DNA of 64,000 bases from CBDFKK01 sp965248815 (GCA_965248815.1 CBDFKK010000008.1:372001-436000); one strand, 5' to 3'. Positions 16,514 to 26,317 are shown, counted from the first letter of the stretch. The notes: generated by a model from the sequence alone, not told the origin. Translations and numbers: made by a program.

Positions 16514-17645
16514 CTACTTTTCTCCGGCGATGATGGAGAAGTTGATGCCGTCGTCCGTGTACGGCGTCTGCCCATCATCCCATGTCGATGCCGGTTGATA
16601 AGCGCCAAATTTGCCGTCCTCGAAACCCGCCTTGCCTAGCAATTCGTCGTAGTCGAGATCACGCAGCTCGCCGTAAAAGTTCTCATTGTTATTGTGGATC
16701 TCCCATGACATGAGCGCTTGTTTGACCAGAGGCTCGTTCCCCGGTTGGGGCAAGTCCAAATGAAACATCAAACCACCCGGCTCAAGCAGCCGGCGGCTCT
16801 CGGCGAGAATGTTATCCACCGCCGTGCGCGATGTTTCATGTAAGGCAATATGGGAAATGATCAAATCGAAACTTCCGTCACCGAAGTTCGTATGCTCCGC
16901 ATTTTGTTGACTGAATGCAATCTTGGCGCCGTAGTCGTTGGCGCGCGCTTGAGCAAAACGCAGGCACGGTGCGGCCACATCGATGGCACATATCTCTGCG
17001 TCGGGGTAAGTTTGAGCCCAGGCGACCGTTGATGCGCCCGTCGTGCATCCCATGTCGAGAATGCGGCGGGGCGTGCGTCCCGGATACATGGTCTGAAACT
17101 GATGAATTAGATAGTGACCCAAGCCATCCATGTTGGGCCCGAGCGCGCCCATGGAATACAAATAAATGCCGAGATCGAATAGCACGCCAGCTGTTACGTC
17201 ATCGTCCGCCTGATCGGTGTGATACCCGCCAGGCATCAAATGGATGTCGTTATTTGTGATATAGCTCGGCACTTCCAGATTCGGATCAAGCACCAGCGAA
17301 CTGTAATTGCCGCTGCGTTTCGCGGTTTCAATGAGGCGTGGCAAGTCACGTTCAACCGAATCAACGCTCGCCTCCCACATCATCTCTTGGGCTTCCACGC
17401 TGCATGGCGCTCCAGAACTGGTACCAATTGTCGTCCATGAGCGCGTCGAGCGCTTCGCGCCTCGTCTGCGGCTTGCGGCCATGCTTTTTTTCATATGCAG
17501 GTTCGGCGCGGTGGCCGTAGAGCAACGTGTTGCCGGGCATAACGCGAGCTGCCAAATACGAGCGAAAATTCAACACGAAATTGAGCCGCGCGTCCTCATC
17601 GTGCGTGGTCTCTGGCAGCATGGCGTGCTGCGCTTGGTTCAGCAT
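16514..17645 (-). pseudogene. SAM-dependent methyltransferase, frameshifted
   Basis: Class I methyltransferase with motif I ILDMGCTTGASTVAWA, acidic motif II (EICAIDVAAP), FDLIISHIALHE and the post-motif LEPGGLMFHLD. The N-terminal 80 or so residues (from MLNQAQHAMLPETT to NWYQFWSAMQR) lie in one frame from 17645. The main domain continues from SVEAQEMMWEASVDS in another frame. The break falls near 17396-17405. A loss of five bases from a GCAGCGCAGCG-like repeat would explain it, but that is a guess. The intact product would be about 375 residues. Substrate unknown. A 73-bp gap separates the stop from the convergent metY side repeat. Confidence 0.75.
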
Positions 17646-17765
17646 GGCTCTCTCCTAGGAATACGTTGGTTCGCTCAGTGTCTCAAAGATCGGCGGGCCG
17701 TGCCAGCCCTTAGCACATCACGGCCTTTGTACGCCAATGCGCGGTCAACGTCGCCCGCATGTCAA

Positions 17766-19412
17766 CTATTTGATACGGGGCAAGACGTTAAACGTGTGAT
17801 AGGGCGGCGGTGAAGACACCGTCCACTCGAGAGTGGTCGCCCCCTCGCCCCACGGATTGTCGCCGCAGCGCTCTTTGCGCGCAAATGTCTGTGCCAAATT
17901 CACCAAAAAAACGACGGCACCAGCAAAGGCAATATAGGCGCCGTAAGACGAAATTTCGTTCCAGCCAGCAAAAGCGTCCGGATAGTCGACGTAGCGCCGC
18001 GGCATGCCCGCAAGACCCAAAAAGTGTTGCGGCAGAAAAATCACGTTCACACCAACAAACATCAACACGAATTGAAGCCTGCCCAAGGACTCGGAGAACA
18101 TATAGCCGGACATTTTGGGAAACCAATAAAAGAACCCGGCGAAAGCGGCGAACATGGCACCGATGGAAAGGGTGTAATGGAAGTGAGCAACTACATAATA
18201 AGTATCGTGAAGCGCGACATCCATGCCCGCATTGGCGAGGATGACACCGGTGATGCCGCCCAAAGCAAACAAGAAGATAAAGCCGATCGCGAACAGCATG
18301 GGCGTTTTGAACTCGATCGATCCGCCCCACATGGTGGCAAGCCATGAAAAAATCTTAATACCGGTGGGAACGGCAATAACCATGGTCGCAAACGTAAAGT
18401 AGGCTTCGAGCTCGACGCTCATGCCGACGGTATACATGTGATGCGCCCACACGATGAGCCCGACAAAACCGATCGAAACCATGGCGTAGACCATGCCTAA
18501 GTAACCAAAGATCGGTTTTTTGGAGAACGTCGAGACGATCTGACTAATCAAGCCAAATCCCGGAAGTACAATAATGTAGACCTCCGGATGGCCGAAAAAC
18601 CAAAACAGATGCTGAAACAGTAACGGGTCGCCGCCTTGCGCTGCATCGAAAAAAGCCGTGCCAAAATTCCGATCCGTGAGCAACATGGTGATCGCACCGG
18701 CAAGTACCGGCATGGTCAAGATAAGAAGAAAAGCGGTCACTAATACTGACCAAACGAAGAGTGGCATCTTGTGCAAGGACATGCCCGGCGCGCGCATGTT
18801 GAAAATTGTGGAAATGAAATTGATGGCGCCTAATATCGATGATGCCCCCGCCAAATGCAGCGCTAATATAGCCAAATCCATCGCAGGACCCGGTGTTCCA
18901 CTGGTCGACAGGGGTGCATAGACGGTCCACCCCGCACCCACGCCCGTATACCCCGTCGGCGAGCCCGGCACGACGAGGGACAACACCAAGAGTGTCAGCG
19001 AAAACGGCAAAAGCCAGAACGACATGTTGTTCATGCGTGGAAAGGCCATGTCGGGCGCGCCGATCATCAGTGGCACGAACCAATTACCGAAGCCTCCGAT
19101 GAGCGCAGGCATGACGAAGAAAAACACCATGACCAGGCCATGGGCTGTGAATAGTACGTTGAAAAAATACATGGCAGCCTGTTCTTCCAGGCCGAAATTC
19201 GGCAGCACTTGTATACCGGGCGCTTGCAACTCCATGCGCATAAGCAGCGACATCAGGCCGCCGACGAAGCCCCCTGCGACGGCGATGACGAGATACATGG
19301 TGCCGATGTCTTTGTGATTGGTCGACAAGACCCAGCGCCGCCATCCCGTGGGCGTGGTTGCGTGAGCCGTTTCGAGCGCCCCGACGCGCTCCGCTGTGAT
19401 ATCCGCCGCCAT
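17766..19412 (-). CDS. ctaD: Cytochrome c oxidase subunit I (aa3 type)
   Basis: A 548-residue inner-membrane catalytic subunit of the terminal oxidase, with about twelve helices. Heme and copper ligands are visible: LFTAHGLVMVFFF, FFGHPEVYIIVLPGFG with the His-Tyr pair, AHHMYTVGM and VVAHFHYTLSIGAMFA. The length is normal. The subunit II, III and assembly genes that usually flank ctaD are absent here, so it is an orphan or second copy. The methyltransferase fragment lies downstream. An FNR/FixK-like box lies about 150 bp upstream. Confidence 0.95.
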   Translation of the reverse strand: MAADITAERVGALETAHATTPTGWRRWVLSTNHKDIGTMYLVIAVAGGFVGGLMSLLMRMELQAPGIQVLPNFGLEEQAAMYFFNVLFTAHGLVMVFFFVMPALIGGFGNWFVPLMIGAPDMAFPRMNNMSFWLLPFSLTLLVLSLVVPGSPTGYTGVGAGWTVYAPLSTSGTPGPAMDLAILALHLAGASSILGAINFISTIFNMRAPGMSLHKMPLFVWSVLVTAFLLILTMPVLAGAITMLLTDRNFGTAFFDAAQGGDPLLFQHLFWFFGHPEVYIIVLPGFGLISQIVSTFSKKPIFGYLGMVYAMVSIGFVGLIVWAHHMYTVGMSVELEAYFTFATMVIAVPTGIKIFSWLATMWGGSIEFKTPMLFAIGFIFLFALGGITGVILANAGMDVALHDTYYVVAHFHYTLSIGAMFAAFAGFFYWFPKMSGYMFSESLGRLQFVLMFVGVNVIFLPQHFLGLAGMPRRYVDYPDAFAGWNEISSYGAYIAFAGAVVFLVNLAQTFARKERCGDNPWGEGATTLEWTVSSPPPYHTFNVLPRIK

Positions 19413-19562
19413 TGAGTCGCCCTTTGGGTTTGGAGGGAATCAAGCTCGCGTCCCCTCGCGGGTCAAGCCGCATTTCACTGTTCGCTTCGCCATGAGCTGA
19501 AACGGCAAGCTGAATACGGACAGATTTTCAGCTCCAGTCTAGAAATTCCTACCTGTCAAACG

Positions 19563-19576
19563 TTGATTTAGGTCAA
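19563..19576. promoter_or_regulatory. FNR/FixK-like box between ctaD and an MFS gene
   Basis: TTGATTTAGGTCAA matches nine of ten fixed positions of TTGAT-N4-ATCAA. It lies in the 388-bp divergent gap 19413-19800, about 150 bp from ctaD and 225 bp from the MFS start. Control of the orphan oxidase by oxygen is the natural inference. Near the MFS start, ACGTT-CA-AACGT (19788-19799) is a short palindrome of unknown role. I see no gene in the gap. Confidence 0.5.
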
Positions 19577-19800
19577 TCTGCCGCCGCGCCCGCATATCCT
19601 CGCGACGGACAGCCCGAAATCGGGTTCGCCCCGATCGATGGACTTCTTCGAATTCTGCGTTTGAACGATTGGAAATGGGGTACTGTGGCTGTCGCTACGA
19701 CTGCGGGGTGAAAATCCGTTCTTCTTTGGTGATCGTATTGTAAGGGCAAGGTTTGGGCCCGCAGCAATGGAAGTGTGCGATATAGGAACGTTCAAACGTA

Positions 19801-21063
19801 ATGAAGCTTCCCTTTCCTTACTTGGCAACGTTCTTTCGCGTTCTCTCCAATAGAAATTACGCCATCTACGTTTCAGGCAATACGATCTCCATTGTCGGCA
19901 TGTGGGTGCAGCGAATCGCCATCGGCTGGCTCGTCTGGGAGTTGACGGGCTCGGGCGCCTGGCTGGGCGCGGTGGCCCTTGCGGAATTCTTGCCTACGGT
20001 CGTCTTGACCCCGCTCGGCGGCGTCTTGGCCGATCGCTTTGATCGACTCATGATTTCCATTGTGAGCCAAGCCTTTGCCTTGGTCCAAGCGTTAATCTTG
20101 TGCGCGCTCACGGCCTTAGGCACGATCAATGTTGAATTGGTCGTATTATTGAGTTTTGTTGGCGGCGCCCTCGGCGCAATCAATACCGCGGCGCGGCTGA
20201 CATTGGTTCCCATGATGGTGCCGCACGATTTGTTGCCGTCGGCCATTGGAATTAATGCCATTACATTCAACCTTGCGCGCGTCGTCGGTCCCGCCATTGG
20301 TGGTTTCTTGCTCGCATATTTTGGTTTGGCTACGGCTTTTGCATTTAATGCCGCAAGCTACGCCGCAATCATTGTTGCGCTCCTGCTCTTACGCCTTAAG
20401 CCATTCGAGCCTAAGGCCGGCAAAGGTCAGACTTTGTGGCAACAGATTTTTGGTGATCTGGCGGATGCTTGCCGCTACATCTTTCATCACCAGGCGCTTA
20501 GTACGTTGCTCGCCGTCATCGGCGTCTCAGCCTTACTAGCCCACCCGATTACCGATCTTCTGCCTGGCTTTGTCGGTGATGTTTTCGACCGGGGGCCAGG
20601 CGCGTTCGCTACGTTCACAATGGCCATGGGCTGGGGGGCCGTTGGCGCCGGCCTTTGGCTTGCCTTTCGCGGAAATGTGTCAGGACTCACAACAATCACA
20701 TTAACGACCGTATTCCTTAGCGGCCTGACATCAGCGCTCTTTGCAATGACCGACATCTTCCAACTTGCAGTCGTCATCTTATTTGTTGCCGGATTCACAC
20801 ATGTTGTGAGTGGCATCGCCTCACAGACATTGATTCAAACGTCGATTGACGAAGAAATGCGCGGCCGCGTGCTGGGTCTGTGGTGGACCTTAATGCGCGG
20901 CGGAGCCGCTTTGGGGGCTCTGCTTTTGGGTTCGCTGGCGGAAATATTTGGATTTCAAGGACCGCTTGCCGTCGCCGGTGTCTTCACTATGGCGGCCGCT
21001 TTAGTTGCGGTCAGGCGGCGTGCCGCGTTGTCAGCTCAATTTGAGGGCGTGTACAGCGACTAG
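19801..21063 (+). CDS. MFS exporter (EntS/MFS_3-like)
   Basis: A 420-residue inner-membrane transporter with twelve predicted helices. The N-terminus RNYAIYVSGNTISIVGMWVQ, the loop LADRFDRLMI (motif A region) and the block IQTSIDEEMRGRVLGLWW are typical of the EntS-like MFS_3 exporters. The substrate is unknown; relatives export siderophores or drugs. It diverges from ctaD and converges on the bactofilin gene. Confidence 0.85.
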   Translation: MKLPFPYLATFFRVLSNRNYAIYVSGNTISIVGMWVQRIAIGWLVWELTGSGAWLGAVALAEFLPTVVLTPLGGVLADRFDRLMISIVSQAFALVQALILCALTALGTINVELVVLLSFVGGALGAINTAARLTLVPMMVPHDLLPSAIGINAITFNLARVVGPAIGGFLLAYFGLATAFAFNAASYAAIIVALLLLRLKPFEPKAGKGQTLWQQIFGDLADACRYIFHHQALSTLLAVIGVSALLAHPITDLLPGFVGDVFDRGPGAFATFTMAMGWGAVGAGLWLAFRGNVSGLTTITLTTVFLSGLTSALFAMTDIFQLAVVILFVAGFTHVVSGIASQTLIQTSIDEEMRGRVLGLWWTLMRGGAALGALLLGSLAEIFGFQGPLAVAGVFTMAAALVAVRRRAALSAQFEGVYSD

Positions 21064-21079
21064 CTCAAATGCAAAAGAA

Positions 21080-21100
21080 CGCGTCGGAGTCATCGACGCG
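21080..21100. terminator. Hairpin between convergent genes
   Basis: CGCGTCG pairs with CGACGCG on a 7-base loop, midway between the MFS stop and the bactofilin stop. There is no clear T-run on either side, so it is only a possible bidirectional transcription barrier. Confidence 0.35.
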
Positions 21101-21133
21101 CTCCAAAGCACGAGTTTCAAGGTAGGTCGCCTC

Positions 21134-21664
21134 TTATGCGGCAGAACTGGTCACATCTGATTTGACCGGTGACCGGGTTGCTGTATCGGCTTGATTGGAT
21201 GTCTTGGTCGTGTTTGGGACCGCGCTCTCCTTTTTACTTGGAGCGGACGCGTCCGACTTCGGATTTTGCACGCGCTTACAATTACCCTCGAAATAGGCAC
21301 CGGTCTCAACCGCGAGCGCATTATGAAATATATCGCCTTCGACATGAGCCGACGACATTAGATGAACGTGGTCGGCGCGCACGGTGCCAACAACGCGGCC
21401 GTAAACGGTTACGTCGTCGGCCACGATCTCTCCGTTGATTGTGGCTTTTTCGCCGATCGTAAGCACGCCGCTATGAATATTACCGTTGATGGTGCCATCG
21501 AACTGAACATCACCTTCAGAGCGAAGTGTACCTTCGATGGTGACGTCCTCGCTGAAGATGGAGGGCACGTTCCGGCCCCACTTATTTGCTGATTTTGACG
21601 CAGCAGCGCCCGCCGCCGACTCAGTTTGAACTGCGGTCTCACTTTCTTTACCCTTTGCAAACAT
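21134..21664 (-). CDS. Bactofilin
   Basis: A 176-residue self-polymerising cytoskeletal protein. The central beta-helix domain (about residues 35-135) shows the usual short repeats: SEDVTIEGTLRSEGDVQFDG, INGNIHSGVLTIGEKATING and YGRVVGTVRADHVHL. It is flanked by low-complexity Ala/Ser/Thr-rich tails. Bactofilins scaffold cell-shape and envelope enzymes in alphaproteobacteria. No peptidase partner (LmdC type) is adjacent; the nearest wall enzyme is a transglycosylase lipoprotein 5 kb away. Confidence 0.92.
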   Translation of the reverse strand: MFAKGKESETAVQTESAAGAAASKSANKWGRNVPSIFSEDVTIEGTLRSEGDVQFDGTINGNIHSGVLTIGEKATINGEIVADDVTVYGRVVGTVRADHVHLMSSAHVEGDIFHNALAVETGAYFEGNCKRVQNPKSDASAPSKKESAVPNTTKTSNQADTATRSPVKSDVTSSAA

Positions 21665-21859
21665 GTTGACCTACCTTTGAAAGCCCCGCGTAAATGCCCC
21701 TGGGGCGTCTGCATCTGTTGTTGATCGAGATCTGCGCCTGGTTGTGGCGCGGAGGGCACCCTCGCAATATCCAACGCGCAAGCGCCGATCAGATATACTT
21801 GAATCGGTCAAATTTATCCGCCGAACAGCGCAGAGCAGCGACTGACTGGGGAAAAGCCC

Positions 21860-22438
21860 ATGGCAAAATTCAACAATTGGTTCTTACAGCGAACCAGCAT
21901 ATTGCGAATAATCATTTTGATTGCGGTTTCCGTGGGCTTGATCACAAGTTTTATTCGCGGCTTTGATCCCGCGTTTCAAAATGTGACCGCGGGCCATCAA
22001 ATCATTGACATGCAACCAGCTATTACTCCGGATTCAATTTACGCCGAATTGCCGGATTACACCGCGGCGTCACGCCAAATATACACGTGGTTCATGGTGG
22101 CGGACTTCGTGTTTCCCGCCACCGCCGCACTTGCTATGGCATTCCTGTGGGCGTGGCTCATCAAAGTCGCGCCGAATTCGATCTATTCAGCGGTATTGCG
22201 CATTCCAATATTCGCATTGCCGCTGCTAACGACGGCGCTCGATTGGCTGGAGAATGTGGGATTCCTTGTTCTTATCTTCAACTATCCAATAGAGCTGCTC
22301 CGGGTCGCCAATGTGGCATCAGCATTACGCCAAGGCAAAGTATTGGTCATGGGTGCCAACATGATCCTGACGCTTGGGTTCATTGTTGTGACACTGGGTT
22401 TAATTTGGTGCCGGCGTCATAGGTCGACGGCAGCATGA
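21860..22438 (+). CDS. Integral membrane protein, unknown
   Basis: A 192-residue protein with four likely membrane helices (about 14-31, 80-102, 112-130 and 165-183) and a short extracytoplasmic region after helix 1 (PAITPDSIYAELPDYTAASR). I do not recognise the family. It ends 13 bp before the Rsm22 gene and probably shares a transcript with it. Confidence 0.7.
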   Translation: MAKFNNWFLQRTSILRIIILIAVSVGLITSFIRGFDPAFQNVTAGHQIIDMQPAITPDSIYAELPDYTAASRQIYTWFMVADFVFPATAALAMAFLWAWLIKVAPNSIYSAVLRIPIFALPLLTTALDWLENVGFLVLIFNYPIELLRVANVASALRQGKVLVMGANMILTLGFIVVTLGLIWCRRHRSTAA

Positions 22439-22451
22439 TGCGTCAAACCTC

Positions 22452-23438
22452 ATGAACCTGCCCGCCGATCTGCGCGCAGCCGTTGACGAACTGGTCAAGC
22501 ATCGCTCCCAAAAAGACCTAGCAGAACGCGCGCGCAAGATTTCCGAACGCTATCGCGATCATGAACGTTCTCCGTCGCGCTTTCCGCTACACCTCAGCAG
22601 CAATGACGTATTGGCCTATGTCGCGACACGGATGCCGGCTACGTTTGCCGCGTGCGCTCATGTCTTTAGCGACGTCGCCACGATCGCGCCTGACTTTGGT
22701 CCTGAAACATTGCTGGATTTGGGATGCGGACCGGGAACTGCCCTTTGGGCCGCGGGCGCCCAATGGCCCAGCTTGAGAGAAGCACTGCTTATTGATTCAA
22801 ATTCGAATTTCTTGACAGTTGGCCAACAGCTCGAGAAAGCGGACGGCGGTGAGATTGCGGGTCGATGGATACACGGAACCATTGGAAGCGCGATCGGTGA
22901 TGAACCGCCAGCTGATCTGGTTGTCGCTGCGTATCTTTTATCTGAACTTCAGGAGTCGGATCTAGAAAAACTATTGGAGAAAATTTGGCACCGGACGCGC
23001 AGCACTCTTGTCTTGATCGAGCCCGGATCACCGCGGGGACATGCGCGTCTTATGGATGCACGCGCTCAGTTAGTTGATGCTGGCGCCCACACGATTGCAC
23101 CTTGTCCCCACGACCGGGCATGCCCTCTTGAGCAAGATGACTGGTGTCATTTTTCGGTCCGGCTGCCCCGCTCAAAACTTCACCGGACCGTCAAGGCGAG
23201 TGACCTTTCATTCGAAGACGAAAAGTTTTCTTATGTTGTGCTGTCGCGCGTGTCCGTTGCGCGTGACTACCGCCGAGTCATCAAGCATACAAAGGTTACG
23301 AAAGGACACGTCGAGCTGGACGTGTGCCAGGCCTCGGGAATAGCGATTGAGCGGATATTGCGCCGTGACCGTGGCCGCTATCACGCCGCACGCAAAATCC
23401 GTTGGGGTGATATTATTGAGACCAAATCAGAACCTTAG
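22452..23438 (+). CDS. Rsm22-family small-ribosomal-subunit methyltransferase
   Basis: A 328-residue class I SAM methyltransferase-like protein related to mitochondrial Rsm22/METTL17, acting on small-subunit assembly. Motif I is TLLDLGCGPGTALWAAGAQW. The metal-binding region is APCPHDRACPL followed by DWCHFSVRLPRSKLHR, with four cysteines that in the family hold an iron-sulfur cluster, then FEDEKFSYVVLSR. The length is normal for the alphaproteobacterial form. Its stop overlaps the convergent SUMF1-fold gene by four bases. Confidence 0.9.
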   Translation: MNLPADLRAAVDELVKHRSQKDLAERARKISERYRDHERSPSRFPLHLSSNDVLAYVATRMPATFAACAHVFSDVATIAPDFGPETLLDLGCGPGTALWAAGAQWPSLREALLIDSNSNFLTVGQQLEKADGGEIAGRWIHGTIGSAIGDEPPADLVVAAYLLSELQESDLEKLLEKIWHRTRSTLVLIEPGSPRGHARLMDARAQLVDAGAHTIAPCPHDRACPLEQDDWCHFSVRLPRSKLHRTVKASDLSFEDEKFSYVVLSRVSVARDYRRVIKHTKVTKGHVELDVCQASGIAIERILRRDRGRYHAARKIRWGDIIETKSEP

Positions 23439-24361
23439 TTCAATTCGCGCACAACGCGAATGCCGATCGTATTGTAGCGACGCTCAGCGAGAACGGATAG
23501 GCGGTTCGCGGAACGCAAATCTTCGGGCTCGTCGTCCCAAGCCGCGCCCCGCATGACACGACGGTCGCAATCACCAATAAGACGCGCTGAGCCATCGCCA
23601 GGCGCGCCGACATAGGACGAGTTCCAGCAATCCTGAGTCCATTCCCAAAGGTTGCCGGGCAAGTCGAACAGACCCCAAGGGTTAGGTGCGTAATGTCCAA
23701 CAGGATTGGTGTATAGAAAACCGTCGTCGCAATTCATATATTTCCACGCTGCATAAACTTCAGTCGCAACCAAATCGATCGCGTTGGCATAGGCACAGCC
23801 GGCCTCTTCGCTGTCGCCCCAAAATCGGCTCGACGTTGTACCTGCGCGGGCAGCAAATTCCCACTCCGCTTCGCTTGGCAGCCGATAACTCTTGCTGGTC
23901 GTCAACGACAGCCAAGCTGTGTACATCTGAGCGTCAGTCCAGCTAATGCATGTCACAGGATGATCGTCGGCCTGCGGAAAACCTGGACTTGACCACGAGC
24001 GCAGGGGATCGTCCTGCCATTTGAGTAACGCTGGATCGATATGCCAACAACCATCTTCGATTTGGTAGTCGGACGCAGCAATGAACGCCGCAAATTGCGC
24101 GCGCGTCACCTCGGTCTTGCTGAAGGCTAGGGGCTTTGCGATCGTCACCTTATAAACCGGGCCTTCGTCATTTTCGCGGCCCGCTTCACCGTCGGCTGAG
24201 CCCATGCGAAATGACCCTGCCTCAATCATCACAACGGCCGGACAAGCATCGCAATCGCTAAACTCGGCGGGCGCGTCGTCCGCAAGAGCAGACACAGCGA
24301 TCGAGACTAAGCCGATCACCAAAATGACAAAGCGGGGGGGTGCGCTTTTTGCTTTAGTCAT
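23435..24361 (-). CDS. Exported SUMF1/FGE-fold protein
   Basis: A 308-residue protein with a signal peptide (about 1-28, cut after SALA). It then has the SUMF1 fold: IEAGSFRMGSADGE, SKTEVTRAQFAAFIAASDY, DDHPVTCISWTDAQMYTAWL, YRLPSEAEWEFAARAG and GLFDLPGNLWEWTQDCW. The end RGAAWDDEPEDLRSANR lacks the active-site cysteines of true formylglycine-generating enzymes, so sulfatase activation is unlikely. Its start overlaps the nitrilase stop (TGATG), implying coupled translation. A paralogue lies at 42971-43954. Confidence 0.88.
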   Translation of the reverse strand: MTKAKSAPPRFVILVIGLVSIAVSALADDAPAEFSDCDACPAVVMIEAGSFRMGSADGEAGRENDEGPVYKVTIAKPLAFSKTEVTRAQFAAFIAASDYQIEDGCWHIDPALLKWQDDPLRSWSSPGFPQADDHPVTCISWTDAQMYTAWLSLTTSKSYRLPSEAEWEFAARAGTTSSRFWGDSEEAGCAYANAIDLVATEVYAAWKYMNCDDGFLYTNPVGHYAPNPWGLFDLPGNLWEWTQDCWNSSYVGAPGDGSARLIGDCDRRVMRGAAWDDEPEDLRSANRLSVLAERRYNTIGIRVVRELN

Positions 24362-25527
24362 CAGCTCCAGGTTTTTACCTTGTTCAAATAGTTGGCGGCG
24401 TCTTCAGAATCGACCGGCAAATACTCGGAAAACAAGTCCGGCTCATATTTGGGCCGGTAGGCTTGCATGACGGGATCGGTAATTGCTGCATGAATCAGCG
24501 GCTGTGTATGCTTGTCTCTAAAATCGGCAAGCGGGATTTCGGCAGATACTACGGTTTCATCTATCGTCGACGCTTGCGCAAGCAAAGTGCCGTCCGGACC
24601 AATAACTGTACTGAGCACCATGGAACTGTCGGCAAGCGGCCAAGACAGATCCGATCCCCCGAAGCGTCGCTCAAGCATGCCAACGCTGTCCGGCGGATAA
24701 GCATTATTCACCATCGCGGAATAGATTTCATTGTAAAGGCTGCCCGCTTGAATATCTGAATAATGGTACCGGCCCGTCGCTGTACGCAACAAGAGTTCGC
24801 ACCCTTTTATGGCGAAAGCACGAACGAATTCGGGTTCGCGCTGGGCCGACGAAGTCGAAATGTTTCCGATGGGCGTGCGTGCGACGGGGATTACCGCGTC
24901 GGCTCCGTACATTTCGATATATTGATCCAGCACATTATATATGGTCGACGTCATCAATTCGATGGTGCCACCGTCAAGCACACCTTTGATGTTGCGCACT
25001 TTCCACTGCTTGTCGATCACGGCACCGTCCGGTCCGATGATCGTGGTAAGCGACAGATTATGTCCCGGCCAATCTGCATCCTTGGCGTAGCTGCCAAACA
25101 CGATGTAGCAGTCGTGCTCTCGCGCTTTTTTCGAAATCTCTTCGGTTTCTTCACCGGGAATTTCGATCGCCACCCGTTGCACGTCCTCCCGCCCCCATTC
25201 GAAGCTGAGACCCGTCAGCGGCAGTTCATGAAACAAAAGCAAATCATGTCTTTCGCCTGCCTGCGCCCGATCGATCCAATCGAGCATGTGAGCCAGATTA
25301 TCCTTGCGGCTTTTTTCGATTTTGTCGATGTCGACCAGGCTCATTCGTGTTTGAACGACGCCGAGCCGTATAGTGTCCTTGGCAAGCGGCACGGTGGCAT
25401 AGCCGCCGTTGGAATCGATGGCAAGGTCGGCGGCTTGGGCTTGCGCCGCCGTCAATCCTGGAATGACGGCCGCAGTGCCCACCAAGCCAAGCTTTGATAC
25501 CTCGCGGCGATTTAACAACTTACTCAT
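24361..25527 (-). CDS. Tat-exported nitrilase-superfamily hydrolase
   Basis: A 388-residue carbon-nitrogen hydrolase. The N-terminus LLNRREVSKLGLVG, a hydrophobic stretch and an AQAQA cut site form a twin-arginine signal, so it acts outside the cytoplasm after folding. The Glu-Lys-Cys triad is visible: E101 in FHELPLTG, a Lys near 176 in KQWKVRN, and C243 in AIKGCELLLRTATG. Amide or nitrile substrates fit the family. AGGGGAG precedes the ATG. It forms a two-gene unit with the SUMF1-fold gene. Nitrilases are usually cytosolic, so the export is unusual. Confidence 0.88.
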   Translation of the reverse strand: MSKLLNRREVSKLGLVGTAAVIPGLTAAQAQAADLAIDSNGGYATVPLAKDTIRLGVVQTRMSLVDIDKIEKSRKDNLAHMLDWIDRAQAGERHDLLLFHELPLTGLSFEWGREDVQRVAIEIPGEETEEISKKAREHDCYIVFGSYAKDADWPGHNLSLTTIIGPDGAVIDKQWKVRNIKGVLDGGTIELMTSTIYNVLDQYIEMYGADAVIPVARTPIGNISTSSAQREPEFVRAFAIKGCELLLRTATGRYHYSDIQAGSLYNEIYSAMVNNAYPPDSVGMLERRFGGSDLSWPLADSSMVLSTVIGPDGTLLAQASTIDETVVSAEIPLADFRDKHTQPLIHAAITDPVMQAYRPKYEPDLFSEYLPVDSEDAANYLNKVKTWS

Positions 25528-25706
25528 GTTCGTCTCCCCTTCTAGAACGCCGTGTTGGGTCGATTGTCAGCCTTGTCGCTCTTCTACACAAGACCATTTG
25601 CTGCTTTCACCGCTTACGCTTCCGTGATCAAAGTAAGCCGGCCGCCGGTTGGCAGCGGACCGGCGCTCCTCCATACTCTCCGAAAGTCAGCAGAAGGAGA
25701 GAGGCA

Positions 25707-26252
25707 ATGAATCGTGTGGTGATTGGTATAGGGAGCGTTTTCGTGCTCGCCATCGCATATTTTTTGATTTCTCCGCTCTTTATCGACGAGACCGTCGACG
25801 AGGACCTGCCCTTTCAAAACGTCACTGCTGGAGAACAAGAGCAAATCATGGCCGATGCCCGCGACGGGCCGGACGTGGTCATGGAAGAAGACATGCCGCA
25901 GCGTTGGCCCCCACTCCTGCGCACAGGCAAATTCGGGGATCAAGATGTCATTCACAAGGGAATGGGCGACGCCAAGATCTATCAGCTTGAGTCCGGCGAA
26001 TTGCTTTTGCGCTTTGAAAACTTTCGCGTGACCAACGGTCCGGCCCTGGTCGTCGTCCTGTCGTCTCACCCCGATCCAAAATCCACCGACGATGTCGCCG
26101 AAGGCAAGGTTCAAGTGGCCGAACTCAAAGGTAATGTCGGCGACCAAAACTATATTTTAGACAGCACCATCAAGCTTGAAGACGTGGGTAGTGCTATTAT
26201 CTACTGTCGTGCTTTTGGCGTGATATTTTCGGTCGCGCCACTGACCACATGA
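25707..26252 (+). CDS. DM13-domain membrane-anchored protein
   Basis: A 181-residue protein with an N-terminal anchor (about 3-22). The DM13 domain (about 85-180) shows KIYQLESGELLLRFENFRVT, NGPALVVVLSSHPDP, ELKGNVGDQNYIL and AIIYCRAFGVIFSVAPL. DM13 domains are proposed to bind redox cofactors through a conserved cysteine, which is present in YCRAFGV. The start is set by AGGAGAGAGG before the ATG. It diverges from the nitrilase operon across 179 bp. Confidence 0.85.
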   Translation: MNRVVIGIGSVFVLAIAYFLISPLFIDETVDEDLPFQNVTAGEQEQIMADARDGPDVVMEEDMPQRWPPLLRTGKFGDQDVIHKGMGDAKIYQLESGELLLRFENFRVTNGPALVVVLSSHPDPKSTDDVAEGKVQVAELKGNVGDQNYILDSTIKLEDVGSAIIYCRAFGVIFSVAPLTT

Positions 26253-26317
26253 GGCGCAATAGATTGCGCGTGAACGACAAGACTATGGTAATATAAATCC
26301 ATCAAACTACGACGCGT

